A stretch of 30,974 nucleotides of DNA from Chrysochromulina tobinii (GCA_001275005.1 JWZX01002551.1:1-30974); one strand, 5' to 3'; counted from the stretch's first letter, positions 8,195-17,341 are shown. Made by a program: numbers and translations. Notes: a model not told the origin generated them from the sequence alone.

Positions 8195-11100
8195 TTACGA
8201 ACCGAAGGCCTTCGCCATCGCGCCCAGCTTCACCAACGCCAACGCACCCTTTGCGCTGCCAGCCATGCTGGGCGGCGCGATGTCCTTGTTCACTCCCATA
8301 TCCTTGGAGGCGGGAGGCGGCGCGCGCAAGATCTTTTGAAGCTCGCGCAAGTTCAGCGCCCCACCGCCGTCCTTGTCCCATTCGTTGAAGAGCGCATCAA
8401 TGTCCTTCTGTGGCACATTTAGTCCGAGTTTTGGCATAGCCCTTCGGAACTCTGCCAAGGTTACATCGCCGTCGCCGTCGGCATCCCATTCGCGGAAAAG
8501 GTCTAGCACGCGCGCGGAGTTCTTCCGGAGCGCTGCTGCGATCTGCTGGGAGACTGGCGGCGCATCAGGGCCCTCGTCGAGATCGATTTTGCCAAGAGCT
8601 CCGCTCACCACGGGCGATTCGCGCTTCTTCGCAAGAAGCTTCTCGACTTGCTTCTTGACCTTATCGAGCTCCTTCTTGAGCTTCGTGTTCTCGTCGCGCA
8701 ACTCCTTGTGCTGCTTACTCAAGTCGTCACGTTCGTGTTTGATCTCGTCTTCCATGCGCTTCATCATAGCCTCGGCAGCCTTGGACTTCTCATGGTCAGC
8801 CTTGACGCTGAGCTCCAATGCCTGCCGCTGCTCATCAAGCAGTCTCTGCAGGAGCTCCTGATCTTCCTTCCGCTGCTTCTCGGCTGCGTCCTCTATGGCC
8901 TGCAGCCTCGCGGCATTGAGTTCCGCTGCCTCCGCATTGCTCGTACTCAGGTCCTTAAGCTCATCATTTTGCCTCCTGGTCAGAGACAGTCCCTCCAGCA
9001 TGTTGGTCTTTATGGCCAAGTCCTCCATCTGGTAGCGCAACTTGGATTCCAGCTCCTTGATCGTATCCTCGTGCTTGATCTTGATCAAGGCCAGCCGACC
9101 GGCTTCGAAGCGAGCCTTGTTTAGCTCCAAGTCCAAGTTCTTGCTCTGCTGCTTCAGCTCCTTCATTTCCTTTGCCCGCCTGGTCTCTACCCATTGATCC
9201 ACCCAGAATGCAAAAGCTCGCGACATTCCTGGTTCACGGAAGCGGTTGCCGACCTGACGAAGGCGCCCCATGGCATACGTCTTCGCCTCCCACATCTCGA
9301 GCCACGCAGACCACCCGCGACTCAGAGAGCGATTGAGCATGCGTCGCCCGATCTGACGGCGCAGCAGTTCGATGCGCTCCTCCCTCGCCTGCTCCTCGAC
9401 CGCAGCCTTGCGCTCCTCAGCGGTACCAGTGAGACTGATGAGCTGTCGCTCTAAGGCGAGGTGCTTCGCCTCCTCTGCTTGCCTGAGTTTGCCCTCGTAC
9501 TCAACTCGGAGCGCCTTGAGCTCCTGTTCGAGCGCCGCCGTCGTGCCCTCGAGCGCGTCCTCGCGCTGCTTCCACGCACGGATCTGCTGATGCTTTAGGT
9601 ACTCCTGCCAGTCGCGCTGCCAATGCGAGAAGGCCATCGATTTCTCCGGGGCGCGCAGCCTATTGGCGATCTCGCGCAAGCGACCCATGGCATACGTCTT
9701 CGCCGACCACATCTCAAACCAGGCTGTCCAGGCTTCGCTCAGATCCTTGTTCATCATCCGCCGGCCGACCTGACGACGCAGCAGCTCGATGCGCTCCTCC
9801 TTGGCCTTCGCCTCCATCTCCTCACGGATGCGTTGCACCTCAGTCTGGTCGATTCGGCCATCATCACGTTTGAGGCCCGCTTTCTGGAGCACAGCTCGCG
9901 CCTCGTGCAGCTCAGCCTGCAGGGATGCGATCAATGCCCTCTGCTCATTGAGTTGTTTGCCCTTCTTTCGCGATTCGGCTTTCAATGCCGCCTCTTTTGC
10001 CGCCTGCCAATCTTTAAACCAGTGTGAGAACGGCCATAGACTTCTCCGGCGCGTGGAGCCTGTTGGCCACCTCGCGCAGGCGCCCCATGGCATGCGTCTT
10101 CGCCTGCCACATGCTGAACCACGCTGTCCAGGCGCTAGTCAAGCCGGCATTCATCATCCGCCGTGTGATCTGTCGGCGCAGCAGCTCGACGCGTTGATCC
10201 TTCGCCTGCTCAGCCTGAGCCTCCAAGAGAGCCTGCATGCTCGCCTCGCCGCCAGAGATCTCGGCGAGCTTCTGCAGCAGAACGGCCCTCTTCTCAGTCT
10301 CCGCCTTCAGCCTCTGGTCGAACTCGGCTCGGAGCGCTCTAAGCTCCAGCTCGAGTCCCACCTTGGTGCCCTCGAGGGCGTCCTCGCGCTCTTGCATCGC
10401 ACGAACCTGCTGCTGCCGTAGGTACTCCTGCCAGTCTCGCTGCCAGTGCGAGAAAGCCATCGACTTCTCCGGCGCATGCAGCCTATTGGCGATCTCGCGC
10501 AAGCGACCCATGGCAGAGGTCCTCGCCTCGCGCATCGCGATCCATGCCGTCCAGGCTTCGCTCAGACCCCTGTTCATCATCCGCCTGCCAATCTGACGTT
10601 GCAGCAGCTCAATGCGCTCCTCCCTGGCCTTCGCCGCCATCTGCTCACGGATGAGTTCCGCCTCACTTGCCCCGCCTTCAAGCTGTGTGACGCGCACTCG
10701 CAGCTGCTTTGCTTCAGTCGTCGCCTTCTCGAGCTTGTCCTCCATCTCGTGCAGGCGGCTTCGCAGGACTTTATTATCCGCTTCCTGCTTTTTGAGCAAG
10801 CTCGCCTTATCTTGAACCGACGAGAAAAGCTTTGCCGCCTGCCGTGCGTTCCAAAAGAGCACCCAGTCCTGGAAGGCACGCGCCTTTTCAGGTGCGCGCA
10901 GACGATTAGCCACCTGCCGTAACCGGTTCATCGCGTATGTTTTTGCCTGCCACAACTCGACCCACGCTGAAAGGCCGCGGTAGATGCTCTGATTCATCAC
11001 GCGGCGCGATACGATTCGGCGCAGCATCTCGATCCGCTCCTCCCTGGCCTCCCTGTCAGACTTCTCCCGCAGCTGACGTTTCATGCTGGCGGTATCCTCG

Positions 11101-12602
11101 TCGAAGCGCCTGCGCTGTTCAGCAAGCAGCTGCTGCATCAAACCTTGATTTGCGTGCTGTTGCTTTATATGATCCTGCTCGAGAGTCTGGTACCTCTGCT
11201 CAGCAAGTTCCTCGGCCGCCTGCGCCGCCTCAGCTTCGTGGCGAAGCGTCTCGATTTCGAGCCGCAGCTCGGAAACCTCTTCCTTCAAACTCTTTCCGTC
11301 TCCTTTTCGGAGAGCTGCTTGCAGTTCATCCAGCTTTTCCTTTAGAGACTTGATCTCGTCTGCTTGCGCCACAGTGACGAGCTGTGCCTGCCCCGCTTCA
11401 AACTTAGCCAGTCGAAGCTGACTCTCTAGCGATCGACTCTGCCGTTCCAGCTCGCCGAGCTCTGCTTGATGTTTGATTTCCGCGACCTCTTCCTTCCAGG
11501 CTCTGAAGGCTGCCGAAACCTCCGGCACGCGCAGTCGGCCGCCCACCTCGCGCAGCCGCTGCATGGCGTACGTCTTAGCCGACCACATCTCGAACCAGGC
11601 TGTCCAGGCTTCGCTCAGACCCTTGTTCATCATCCGCCGGCCGATCTGACGTTGCAGCAGCTCAATGCGCTCCTCCTTCATCTGCTGCGCGATGAGCGCT
11701 TGCTTCTCGGCGGAGGATCCAGTCAGCTCGACAAGCTGCATCTTAAGCGCTCGTTTCTTGTCTTCCTCAGCAAAAGCTAGCTTTGCCTCGTACTGGACGC
11801 GAATCTGCTTGATCTCCTCCGACAGTGCCGCGGACTCGCCATGCAGCCCGGCCTCGAGCTGCCGGCGAGCCTTGGCCTCGGCTCGCATCCGCGACCGCTC
11901 TACTTCCTCGGCGATGGCGGCGAACGCGTGAGCGATCGCGGGCAGGCGCAGTCGATTGGCTGCCTGTCGTAGCCGATGCATCGCATATGTTTTCGCCTCC
12001 CAGAGCTCGACCCATGCCGTCCAACCACGAGTCACGTCTCGGTGGAGTATCCTGCGCAACACTTGTCGTCCGAAGAGCTCAATACGCTTCTCGCGCTCCA
12101 GTTCCGCCTGGGTGCCTTTCTCTAGGTCAAACTGCTTCCGAAGCGTTGCGATCTCCTCGTTGGCACGGGCTATTGCGTGCTCTTGCTGCTGCTCGAGCAT
12201 CCCAATACGCTTGTTGCAGTTTGCACGCACTCGCTGCATCTCCGCTTGCCATTGGCTGCGCTCCTTTTCGTGCTCATTCTCGAGAGTGCGTTGGATCTCG
12301 GCGCGTTCATCCAAAGCTGCTTCTTCGGCGGCACTGTACGCTTTCTGCAACTCACGTTGCTTGAGCAGCGAGGGTGCGAGCTTCTTAATGTCTTGCTCGA
12401 GCTCTTTGTTCCGTTTGCGCAGGAAGTTAAGCTCACGGCGCAAGCGCTCGTCGTCTGCATACGGAGACTGAGTTACAGATCGCGTTGGTTGCACCTGCTG
12501 CAGTGGGTGAGCTTGCAGTGATGGCAAGCTACTTACACTTGCAAAGGCCTGGTGGACATCAGCAGTCCTCGGACGACGAGACGCAGACTGCTTGTCACCC
12601 AT
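8195..12602 (-). CDS. Large coiled-coil protein with seven Trp-rich repeats and two EF-hands (one frameshift)
   Basis: Two overlapping frames (12602-10032 and 10030-8195) make one protein of about 1,468 residues once a single extra base at 10031 is skipped. After a short N-terminal region it alternates charged coiled coil with seven copies of a unit of about 70 residues: ERIELLRRQIGRRMMN..., then WTAWFEMWSAKTYAMGRLRE, then RLRAPEKSMAFSHW. The YAM cores lie near 11980, 11565, 10930, 10508, 10087, 9687 and 9270, so most units are about 400-420 bp apart. The C-terminus has two EF-hands: loop DADGDGDVTLAE (8485-8450, canonical) and DKDGGGALNLRE (8377-8342, position 5 Gly, weaker). The regularly spaced Trp residues in a helical repeat recall Sfi1-type centrin-binding proteins, but I do not assign the family. 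A calcium-responsive cytoskeletal or flagellar role is inference. The start could instead be 12710. Confidence 0.8.
9200..12095 (-). repeat. Seven-copy intragenic repeat array
   Basis: The repeat unit described for the coiled-coil gene recurs seven times. Gaps between successive YAM cores are about 412, 638, 421, 422, 399 and 417 bp; the one long gap holds an extra coiled-coil stretch. Copies 2, 4, 5 and 6 are most alike (nearly identical ...EAWTAWFEMWSAKTYAM... in copies 2 and 6), which suggests recent internal duplication or gene conversion among them. Confidence 0.85.
10025..10040 (-). other. Single-base insertion / frameshift in the coiled-coil gene
   Basis: In the sibling copies at about 9640 and 10460 the sense strand reads ATGGC(C/T)TTCTCGCA, coding MAFSH. 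Here it reads ATGGCCGTTCTCACA: an extra G (C at 10031 on the plus strand) throws the frame so that it ends in VLTLV and a stop. Dropping that base restores MAFSHW and the remaining 611 residues, including two intact EF-hands. No GT-AG intron fits in this interval. An assembly or sequencing error, or a recent mutation, are both possible. Confidence 0.85.
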
Positions 12603-12955
12603 CGGCAACACCTCCAGCGACACAGACGGGCTCAGTCCTATGTGGCTAGCATTGACAGTGCGCGGGTCATGCCTTGAGATATGCACCACACGTGCTGGCA
12701 GGCTGATCATGGGTGAGCGTTTCGACAGCCCTCTCTCTTCAGCCGAAGATCAAGTCTCACCGGGAACTGCACCGGTACCGGTAAAAAGTAACGTTATGAA
12801 AGCGCTGTGGGGGCATACCATTTTCGTCGGGTCTCCGAAACACCGAGCCGAGAAGAAAGGTGCCCTAAGCCCTATCCTAGACAGTATTCAGGAAGGCCCC
12901 GCCGCCATGCTCTTCGACAACTTCAAGTCTTCATCCCTTCGATGGGGGCATCTCT
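12603..12955. other. Probable promoter/5' region of the coiled-coil gene
   Basis: No convincing gene is seen. The plus-strand frame starting at 12592 runs into the foldback element and has no recognisable domain. An ACCGGTACCGGTAAAAAG word at about 12771-12788 resembles the ends of the repeat family at 17396-17615. Confidence 0.35.
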
Positions 12956-13603
12956 CACGGGTGCGGGGGGGTTTCCTATCCTTTTTGGGGGTGGTTTCCT
13001 ATCGGATACGTATCCTAATGTATTTTGATGTATCTTGCATGTATCCTGCATGTATTCTGAAGGATACATGTATCCCTTATGTATCCTGATGTATCTCAAA
13101 TGTATTTTACATGCTCTGTTACATTCCAAGAGAATACATGTATCCTTCACATTGTGCATGTATGTTACACGTATCCCAAAGGGCGCTTCCTTGGTGGCAC
13201 ACTGGATACATGTCAAGATACATTAAGATACATCACGATTCGTGTATCTTGGATTCTTCATCAGGATACATCAGGATACACCGAGATACAAAATCACGAT
13301 ACATGTATCTTGGACGCGTCATGACGAATACATGTGGGATACATGCAAGGATTTATGCGGGATACATGCGGGATACATGTTGATACATGTATATCTGGGG
13401 TTGTCGGAAACTCGGAATGTTTCGATGCCATCATCATAGCCAAAGTGACAGATACAAATGTATCTTGATGTATCTTGATGTATCTTGATGTATCTTGATG
13501 AATACATGCAGGATACATGCAGGATACATGCAGGATACATCAGGATACGTATTGTATAGGAAACCCCCCCCAATTTGTATAGGAAACCCCCCGTCACCCG
13601 GTG
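12956..13603. mobile_element. Foldback / MITE-like element packed with ATACATG words
   Basis: The two ends are inverted copies about 60 bp long. The left end (12956-13018) and the reverse complement of the right end (about 13540-13603) share, in order, CACGGGTG/CACCGGGTG, GGGGGGTTTCCTAT, a second GGTTTCCTAT, and ATACGTATCCT(A/G)ATGTAT. The interior is almost entirely short words such as GGATACATG, GATACATGTATC and TATCTTGATG in both orientations, often as perfect palindromes, with local tandem runs near 13451-13499 and 13501-13545. No protein-coding signature is present: the frames here translate to Tyr/Met/Cys/His periodic sequence. The ends do not show a clear target-site duplication. I read it as a non-autonomous foldback element; the class is unknown. 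Confidence 0.7.
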
Positions 13604-13737
13604 GTGGACCAGGAGGGCCGGCAGGCCCTACAGGGGTCCTAAGGTCGCTGGTGGTCACTGGGAAAAGGGCACGTTGAGGGTACGTTGAGGGGGATACACT
13701 GGCCGTTAAAAATGGTGCGACGTTTTCGTTTCGGTTG

Positions 13738-13905
13738 TCCCGTGTGTGTGTCCCGGATCCCCCGGTGTCCTTTTACCCAATGCTTTTACCGTAAAAAAGT
13801 GACACGTGTCCGGGGAGGAGCCGGGTCACACAAACTGTACTGTACCGGTCCCGGCTCCCCCCGGTGATTTTTTCCGGACCGGTAGAGTACCGGAAGAGTA
13901 CCGGT
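13738..13905. repeat. Degenerate copies of the ACCGGTAAAAAG-type repeat
   Basis: Three modules resemble the terminal repeats of the element at 17396-17615: one reading GTGTGTGTCCCGGATCCCCC then GGTGTCCTTTTACC (about 13745-13779), one in the opposite sense reading ACCGTAAAAAAGTGACACG then GGAGGAGCCGGGTCACAC (about 13789-13832), and one reading CCCGGCTCCCCCCGGTGA then TTTTTTCCGG (about 13850-13877). The first two face each other as a hairpin. The shared word ACTGTACCGGT occurs in both loci. This looks like a decayed or rearranged member of the same family. Confidence 0.6.
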
Positions 13906-13950
13906 ACGGCGCTGGGCTCCGCCTGCTCCTCGAGGTCCACCCTGACTTCT

Positions 13951-13987
13951 TCGTTGTACGCATTGATCTCCGTAATGCGTACAACGA
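13951..13987. other. Perfect 14-bp stem, 9-nt loop hairpin
   Basis: TCGTTGTACGCATT (13951-13964) is followed by nine bases and then its exact reverse complement AATGCGTACAACGA (13974-13987). It lies in non-coding sequence between the repeat modules and the 3' end of the gene at 14342. It could be the core of another small inverted-repeat element, or a structured RNA; there is no further evidence for either. Confidence 0.6.
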
Positions 13988-14341
13988 TCAACGAGTCGAG
14001 GCGAGCCCAGGTCCGGCCGCACTGCCGGGGGCCGCTACGCGTCTGCCGCGCGCGCCTTCATTTCGCCGACCGCCTTCGAGCAGGCGCGCGGGGTCCGGGG
14101 AGGCGCTCTGGTAGCGCTCTGGGAGCGGGTGGAGGCAGGGTCGGGTTCGCTGGAGGCGGCCCGGCCCAGCCTGTGACGTGAGCTCCTCGATTTTATATGA
14201 AAGCAATCTCGAGGTCACTTTCACGCTTAAAAGTCCGGGCGCAACACCGAAGCAACAGATTAGGCGCAAGGGCCAAGGCCGAGCCGCGCCGGAGTCATAC
14301 ACGTCATTACAGCGTAAGGACGCGTATTCAATCATCAATCA
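13988..14341. other. Intergenic region, nothing recognised
   Basis: GC-rich, no supported gene. Short overlapping frames on both strands lack domains. It should contain the 3' UTR of the unknown gene that ends at 14342. Confidence 0.3.
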
Positions 14342-15988
14342 TCAAAATTCCTCGCGCGTAGTCTCGTCATATTCGATGCACTCGATGCAAAACGAGCTCG
14401 GCGCTTTGGGCACAATGCGCCGCGGCGGCTGGTAGCGCAAGTACGTCGGCGCGCACGCATCGCACCAGTAGCGCTCCGGCTCGCACAGATCGCAAGGTAT
14501 GAAGCCAGCCACGGGCTTCACGGTACCGCACGCGTTGCAAGCGAAGGGCACAGGGGGGCTCGAGCTCCGCCTTACGCTTCTTGTTCGTGGCCGACTCCGA
14601 GGAGCTTGCAGGAAGTGGCGAGGGTGCTGCGGGCGCTGCACCAGCTGTAGCAGTCGCCGTGGCGGTCGCCGTGGCGGTCGCCGTGGTGGCGCCGAGTGAC
14701 AGCTTCGGATGCTCAGCCCCTCGCGTGGCCCAGAGTTTGGAGGCCACCAGAGGCCAGGACTCCTCGACGAAGCGCTTCTTCCACGCTGACGGATTCGTCT
14801 CGGGCGTCTTGGGTAGCAACAGCAGGTTGATGTAGCGCGGCCCATGGAGGTTGAGACAGTCGCGCACGTTGAGCAGCGACTGCTCCTCAACGGCCACCTC
14901 GAGCGAACGTTCACACACTCCCTCGAGCGCGGGTACCTGGCGCAGCAGGTCATCAGAGGTCATCAGCGGTCATTCGTGGCAAGAGCTATCAAGAGCTCGG
15001 GTGCCTGGCGCAGCTGTTTGAGCATCGTCATCAGAGGCAATCAGAGGGCAATCAGAGGGCAATCAGAGGGCAATCAGAGCTCGGGTACCTGGCGCAGCTC
15101 TTCGAGCATCGAGGCCTTACGACTCGCGTTGTGGAAGTCGCACGAACACGTTTGGCGGCTCGCCAATGGTAGGAGAGTCCGATCGTCCTGCAGTCGGATG
15201 CGCTTGACGAGCTCCTCGGTGTCATACGCGGCGAGTCTCGGGTCGCCCGGGAAGACGAAAGGCGCTTCCGTCCGTTGGATCCGAGCACAGACGGCGTTAC
15301 GCAAGTGGCCGACCCACTTCTGCGTATGTGGGACGGCCCACGTAAGCTCGAAGGCCGCGTGCATGAGAAGCGCGGTGGCCTTGAGCTCGGGCGACCGGTC
15401 CGACTCGAGCCACCACTTCTCCGTCATTGTGGGGTTCACCTCGGCATTCCACGCGGCCTTGGACACGCATGATGGCTCGCGCGGTGCGAGTGCGAGCTGC
15501 GCCGCGCAACGTGCCACAATGCGCCGATCAATCGTCCCTAACTCAAGTTCGGTGGCACCGAGAGCAAAGAAGATACACACCGGCAGCAGCGGAACTGCAG
15601 TGGCATCCTCGGCCGCCATGATGGGCAGCAGCTTGAGGAGGTCCGCTTGCTCGGAGCGAGACGATGATTGCGCGAGGTACTGCATCGCGGACTCGGCAGC
15701 GACGTGCGGCAGCTGCCGCCGCACTGCCTTGCGAACATTCGTGCGCAGCAATGAGGCGTCAAGGTGCGACACATCCAGCTTTGCACAGCGGTCATGCGTA
15801 GCCGGAAGCAGCAAAGCGTAACGCGCGTGGAGGCCTTGGGCTGTGGACGTGCCATTCGGGGCGAATCCCTGTGCCGTGACCACCGTGGCCGGCTCGCTGA
15901 GTTGAATGCCAGTTTTGCTGCGAGCCTCCTCTTCGCTCGCGTACGCGCGGACAACGTTGTCGCGATCTAGCACGAAGGCGACGAACAT
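14342..15988 (-). CDS. Unknown protein with C-terminal four-CxxC zinc-binding-like tail, two exons, one frameshift
   Basis: Exon 1 is 15988-15089 (300 residues, MFVAFVLDRDNV...); exon 2 starts at 14936 (VPALEGV...). Splicing in phase 0 joins LEELRQ|VPALEG. The frame then breaks at a run of six C (minus strand; plus 14553-14558): with five C the protein continues into CNAC, CDLC, CDAC and CIEC, four CxxC pairs within about 55 residues, and ends at 14342, giving about 497 residues. Without that change it ends at 14367 with an Arg/Val-rich tail. The paired cysteines strongly suggest the corrected frame is the real one and that it binds zinc. A hexanucleotide (GCGACC)n near 14652-14690 encodes an Ala-Thr stretch, followed by NKKRKAELE, a possible nuclear signal. 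I do not recognise the family; a nuclear role is only a guess. Confidence 0.65.
14553..14558 (-). other. Homopolymer frameshift site in the CxxC gene
   Basis: Six G on the plus strand. Removing one links the upstream frame (…KAELEPP) to the Cys-rich frame (PFACNACGTVK…). Homopolymers are the commonest site of sequencing indels, so an error is likely; a real inactivating mutation or programmed slippage are less likely options. Confidence 0.7.
14937..15088 (-). other. Spliceosomal intron (152 nt) with junction duplications and CTGAT repeats
   Basis: The minus strand reads CAG|GTACCCGAGC at the donor and CTGCGCCAG|GTACCCGCG at the acceptor. CTGCGCCAGGTACCCG (16 bp) is therefore present exactly at both junctions. 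A third, degenerate copy lies inside the intron (plus about 14995-15025) with GCACCCG in place of GTACCCG, destroying the GT; its similarity to the end of exon 1 extends about 40 bp (CGATGCTC.A.. through GAGCTC). The rest is 10-11 bp repeats with CTGAT on the sense strand (seven ATCAG words on plus). Confidence 0.75.
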
Positions 15989-16345
15989 GCCTCCGTGAAC
16001 GTTAACACGACAGACGTGTGAAACTCATCACAGCAAAGGACCTTTTCGTTTCCACAATGTCAAGTCAAGTCATCAAGTCAAGTCACTGAGCGGGGGGCAC
16101 GCTGGCCTCGGCGGCGCGGGGCCTCGTCCGGGGACGCCGAACCAGGCCGCAAACTCGCGCGCCGCCTTCTGCTTCTCGTACCGGTACGGTACCGGTACCC
16201 AGGCTCCTGGCTGCTGCTGGCACTTCGACTTCCCGCCCTCAGGGTTGATACACAGGAGAACTAGGTCCCAGGTTCTAAAATGTTCTGTTACCCGAAACTT
16301 GACTTGACAAAACCAAGATAGGTTGCTCCGCGCGTCCGACACACT
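15989..16345. other. Intergenic region with AAGTC inverted repeats and ACCGGTAC words
   Basis: TGTCAAGTCAAGT near 16058 is followed by a second CAAGTCAAGTC copy near 16073. An inverted copy, ACTTGACTTGACA, lies near 16298. Between them is a near-palindrome, TACCGGTACGGTACCGGTA, at about 16181-16199. The pair of inverted AAGTC arrays about 230 bp apart may bound a small element. It also serves as the upstream region of the gene starting at 15988. A 89-codon minus frame at 16073-16342 has no recognisable domain. Confidence 0.4.
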
Positions 16346-17341
16346 TTAACGATTGCCGAGGCAATGCGGACACGGCGAGTACGTCGTGGCTCGCGTCGCG
16401 ACGGCCTCGCGAGCGTATGCCATCCTCAGTATGCCCTGTGATTCCCGCATCTCCGCCGCCGTCCCTGTTGGCCGCACTAGTGCGAGCTCGTAGCAGCAAA
16501 TGTGCGGGTCCAGGCCCAAGGCAAGGAGCACCGGGTGGAAGCAGCGCCCGCCGCCGCCGCACGGTCGGTCCTTGCCGCCGCCGTTTGGATGCTGCCACCA
16601 GATGCGGAAGCCGCTACGGATGAATACGTACTCGAAAAACGAACCAAACTTGTTTAGGTCGGCGTCGGTAGTAAGAAGCAAATTGGGATGGAGCTCAATG
16701 AGAAGTACGTCAACGTCGTCGAGCAGCGAGGTCGGCTGCTGGCTCAAGTGGTGGAACACGTCCCATTCGCAACCCTCGCAATCTATTTTGAGCATGCTGA
16801 TCCGGCGGCTGGAGTGGCCCAGCCGTTCGCGTATGGAAGTCAGCGTATAGAGTGAATCGAGGAAGGAGCCACGGCCGCCCGCATCCTGTAGCTCGTGTTT
16901 CTTGCGGGGCTGCTGCGGGTCCCTAACGCACGGGATCTCGTCACCGCCAGTCAAGCCCCACGGATGAAAGTGAACGCCGGTCTGCTTGTGGCTTTGATGC
17001 ATGGCGAGGTTCTTAGCCGTCGGATCAAACGAGTGGACTTCGTGTCCACTGCTCGCACACGCATCGTCAAAATCCCAAATATTGTCGATGCCAACTGAAT
17101 AGACAAGACCGCGCGGCGAATAGCTTGGACAGATGGGCCAATCGCCGCCAATCACGGATAGGTTCGGGCACGTGTATGTTGCTGGCACATGTGGGTGGCA
17201 GCAATGTTGATGCAGGAAATACTGATTCCGCAAACTCGGGCTCTGGCCGTGAATCCATTGGTAGTGCGACCGGTTGGGCGCAGCGAGGAGGGAGGCGAAG
17301 AGGCGCACGGCGACCAGGTCGACCGAGCAATTTGTGTGCAT
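16346..17341 (-). CDS. METTL24-like / FkbM-superfamily methyltransferase
   Basis: A 331-residue single-exon protein. YSVGIDNIWDFD (residues 81-92), HSFDPT (103-108), FHPWGL (125-130) and LKIDCEGCEWDVF (184-196) appear in the order and spacing of the METTL24-like SAM-dependent methyltransferase family, in which the first motif binds SAM, the second carries the acidic residue and the third is the FkbM-like Asp-x-Glu-Gly block. Substrates of this family are poorly known. The N-terminus has a weakly hydrophobic stretch (LVAVRLFASLLAA) that may be a signal peptide or anchor. ATG at 17341 has a good context (ACCATGC). Its upstream region contains the inverted-repeat element at 17396-17615, shared with the divergent gene. 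Neighbouring glycan-related genes suggest a sugar or glycan substrate (inference). Confidence 0.8.
   Translation of the reverse strand: MHTNCSVDLVAVRLFASLLAAPNRSHYQWIHGQSPSLRNQYFLHQHCCHPHVPATYTCPNLSVIGGDWPICPSYSPRGLVYSVGIDNIWDFDDACASSGHEVHSFDPTAKNLAMHQSHKQTGVHFHPWGLTGGDEIPCVRDPQQPRKKHELQDAGGRGSFLDSLYTLTSIRERLGHSSRRISMLKIDCEGCEWDVFHHLSQQPTSLLDDVDVLLIELHPNLLLTTDADLNKFGSFFEYVFIRSGFRIWWQHPNGGGKDRPCGGGGRCFHPVLLALGLDPHICCYELALVRPTGTAAEMRESQGILRMAYAREAVATRATTYSPCPHCLGNR

Noticed and set aside
13000-13560. ATACATG-rich region considered as a CRISPR array
   Set aside because: Words are short, palindromic, irregularly spaced and in both orientations, with no constant repeat or unique spacers, and the host is eukaryotic.
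12923-13658. Several 60-97 codon frames with Tyr/Met/Ile/His/Cys periodicity
   Set aside because: They are translations of the ATACATG repeats in different frames and do not represent proteins.
14844-15821. 325-codon plus-strand open frame
   Set aside because: Antisense to the two-exon CxxC gene, running through its intron repeats; no domain, and the minus-strand product has better composition and a supported splice.
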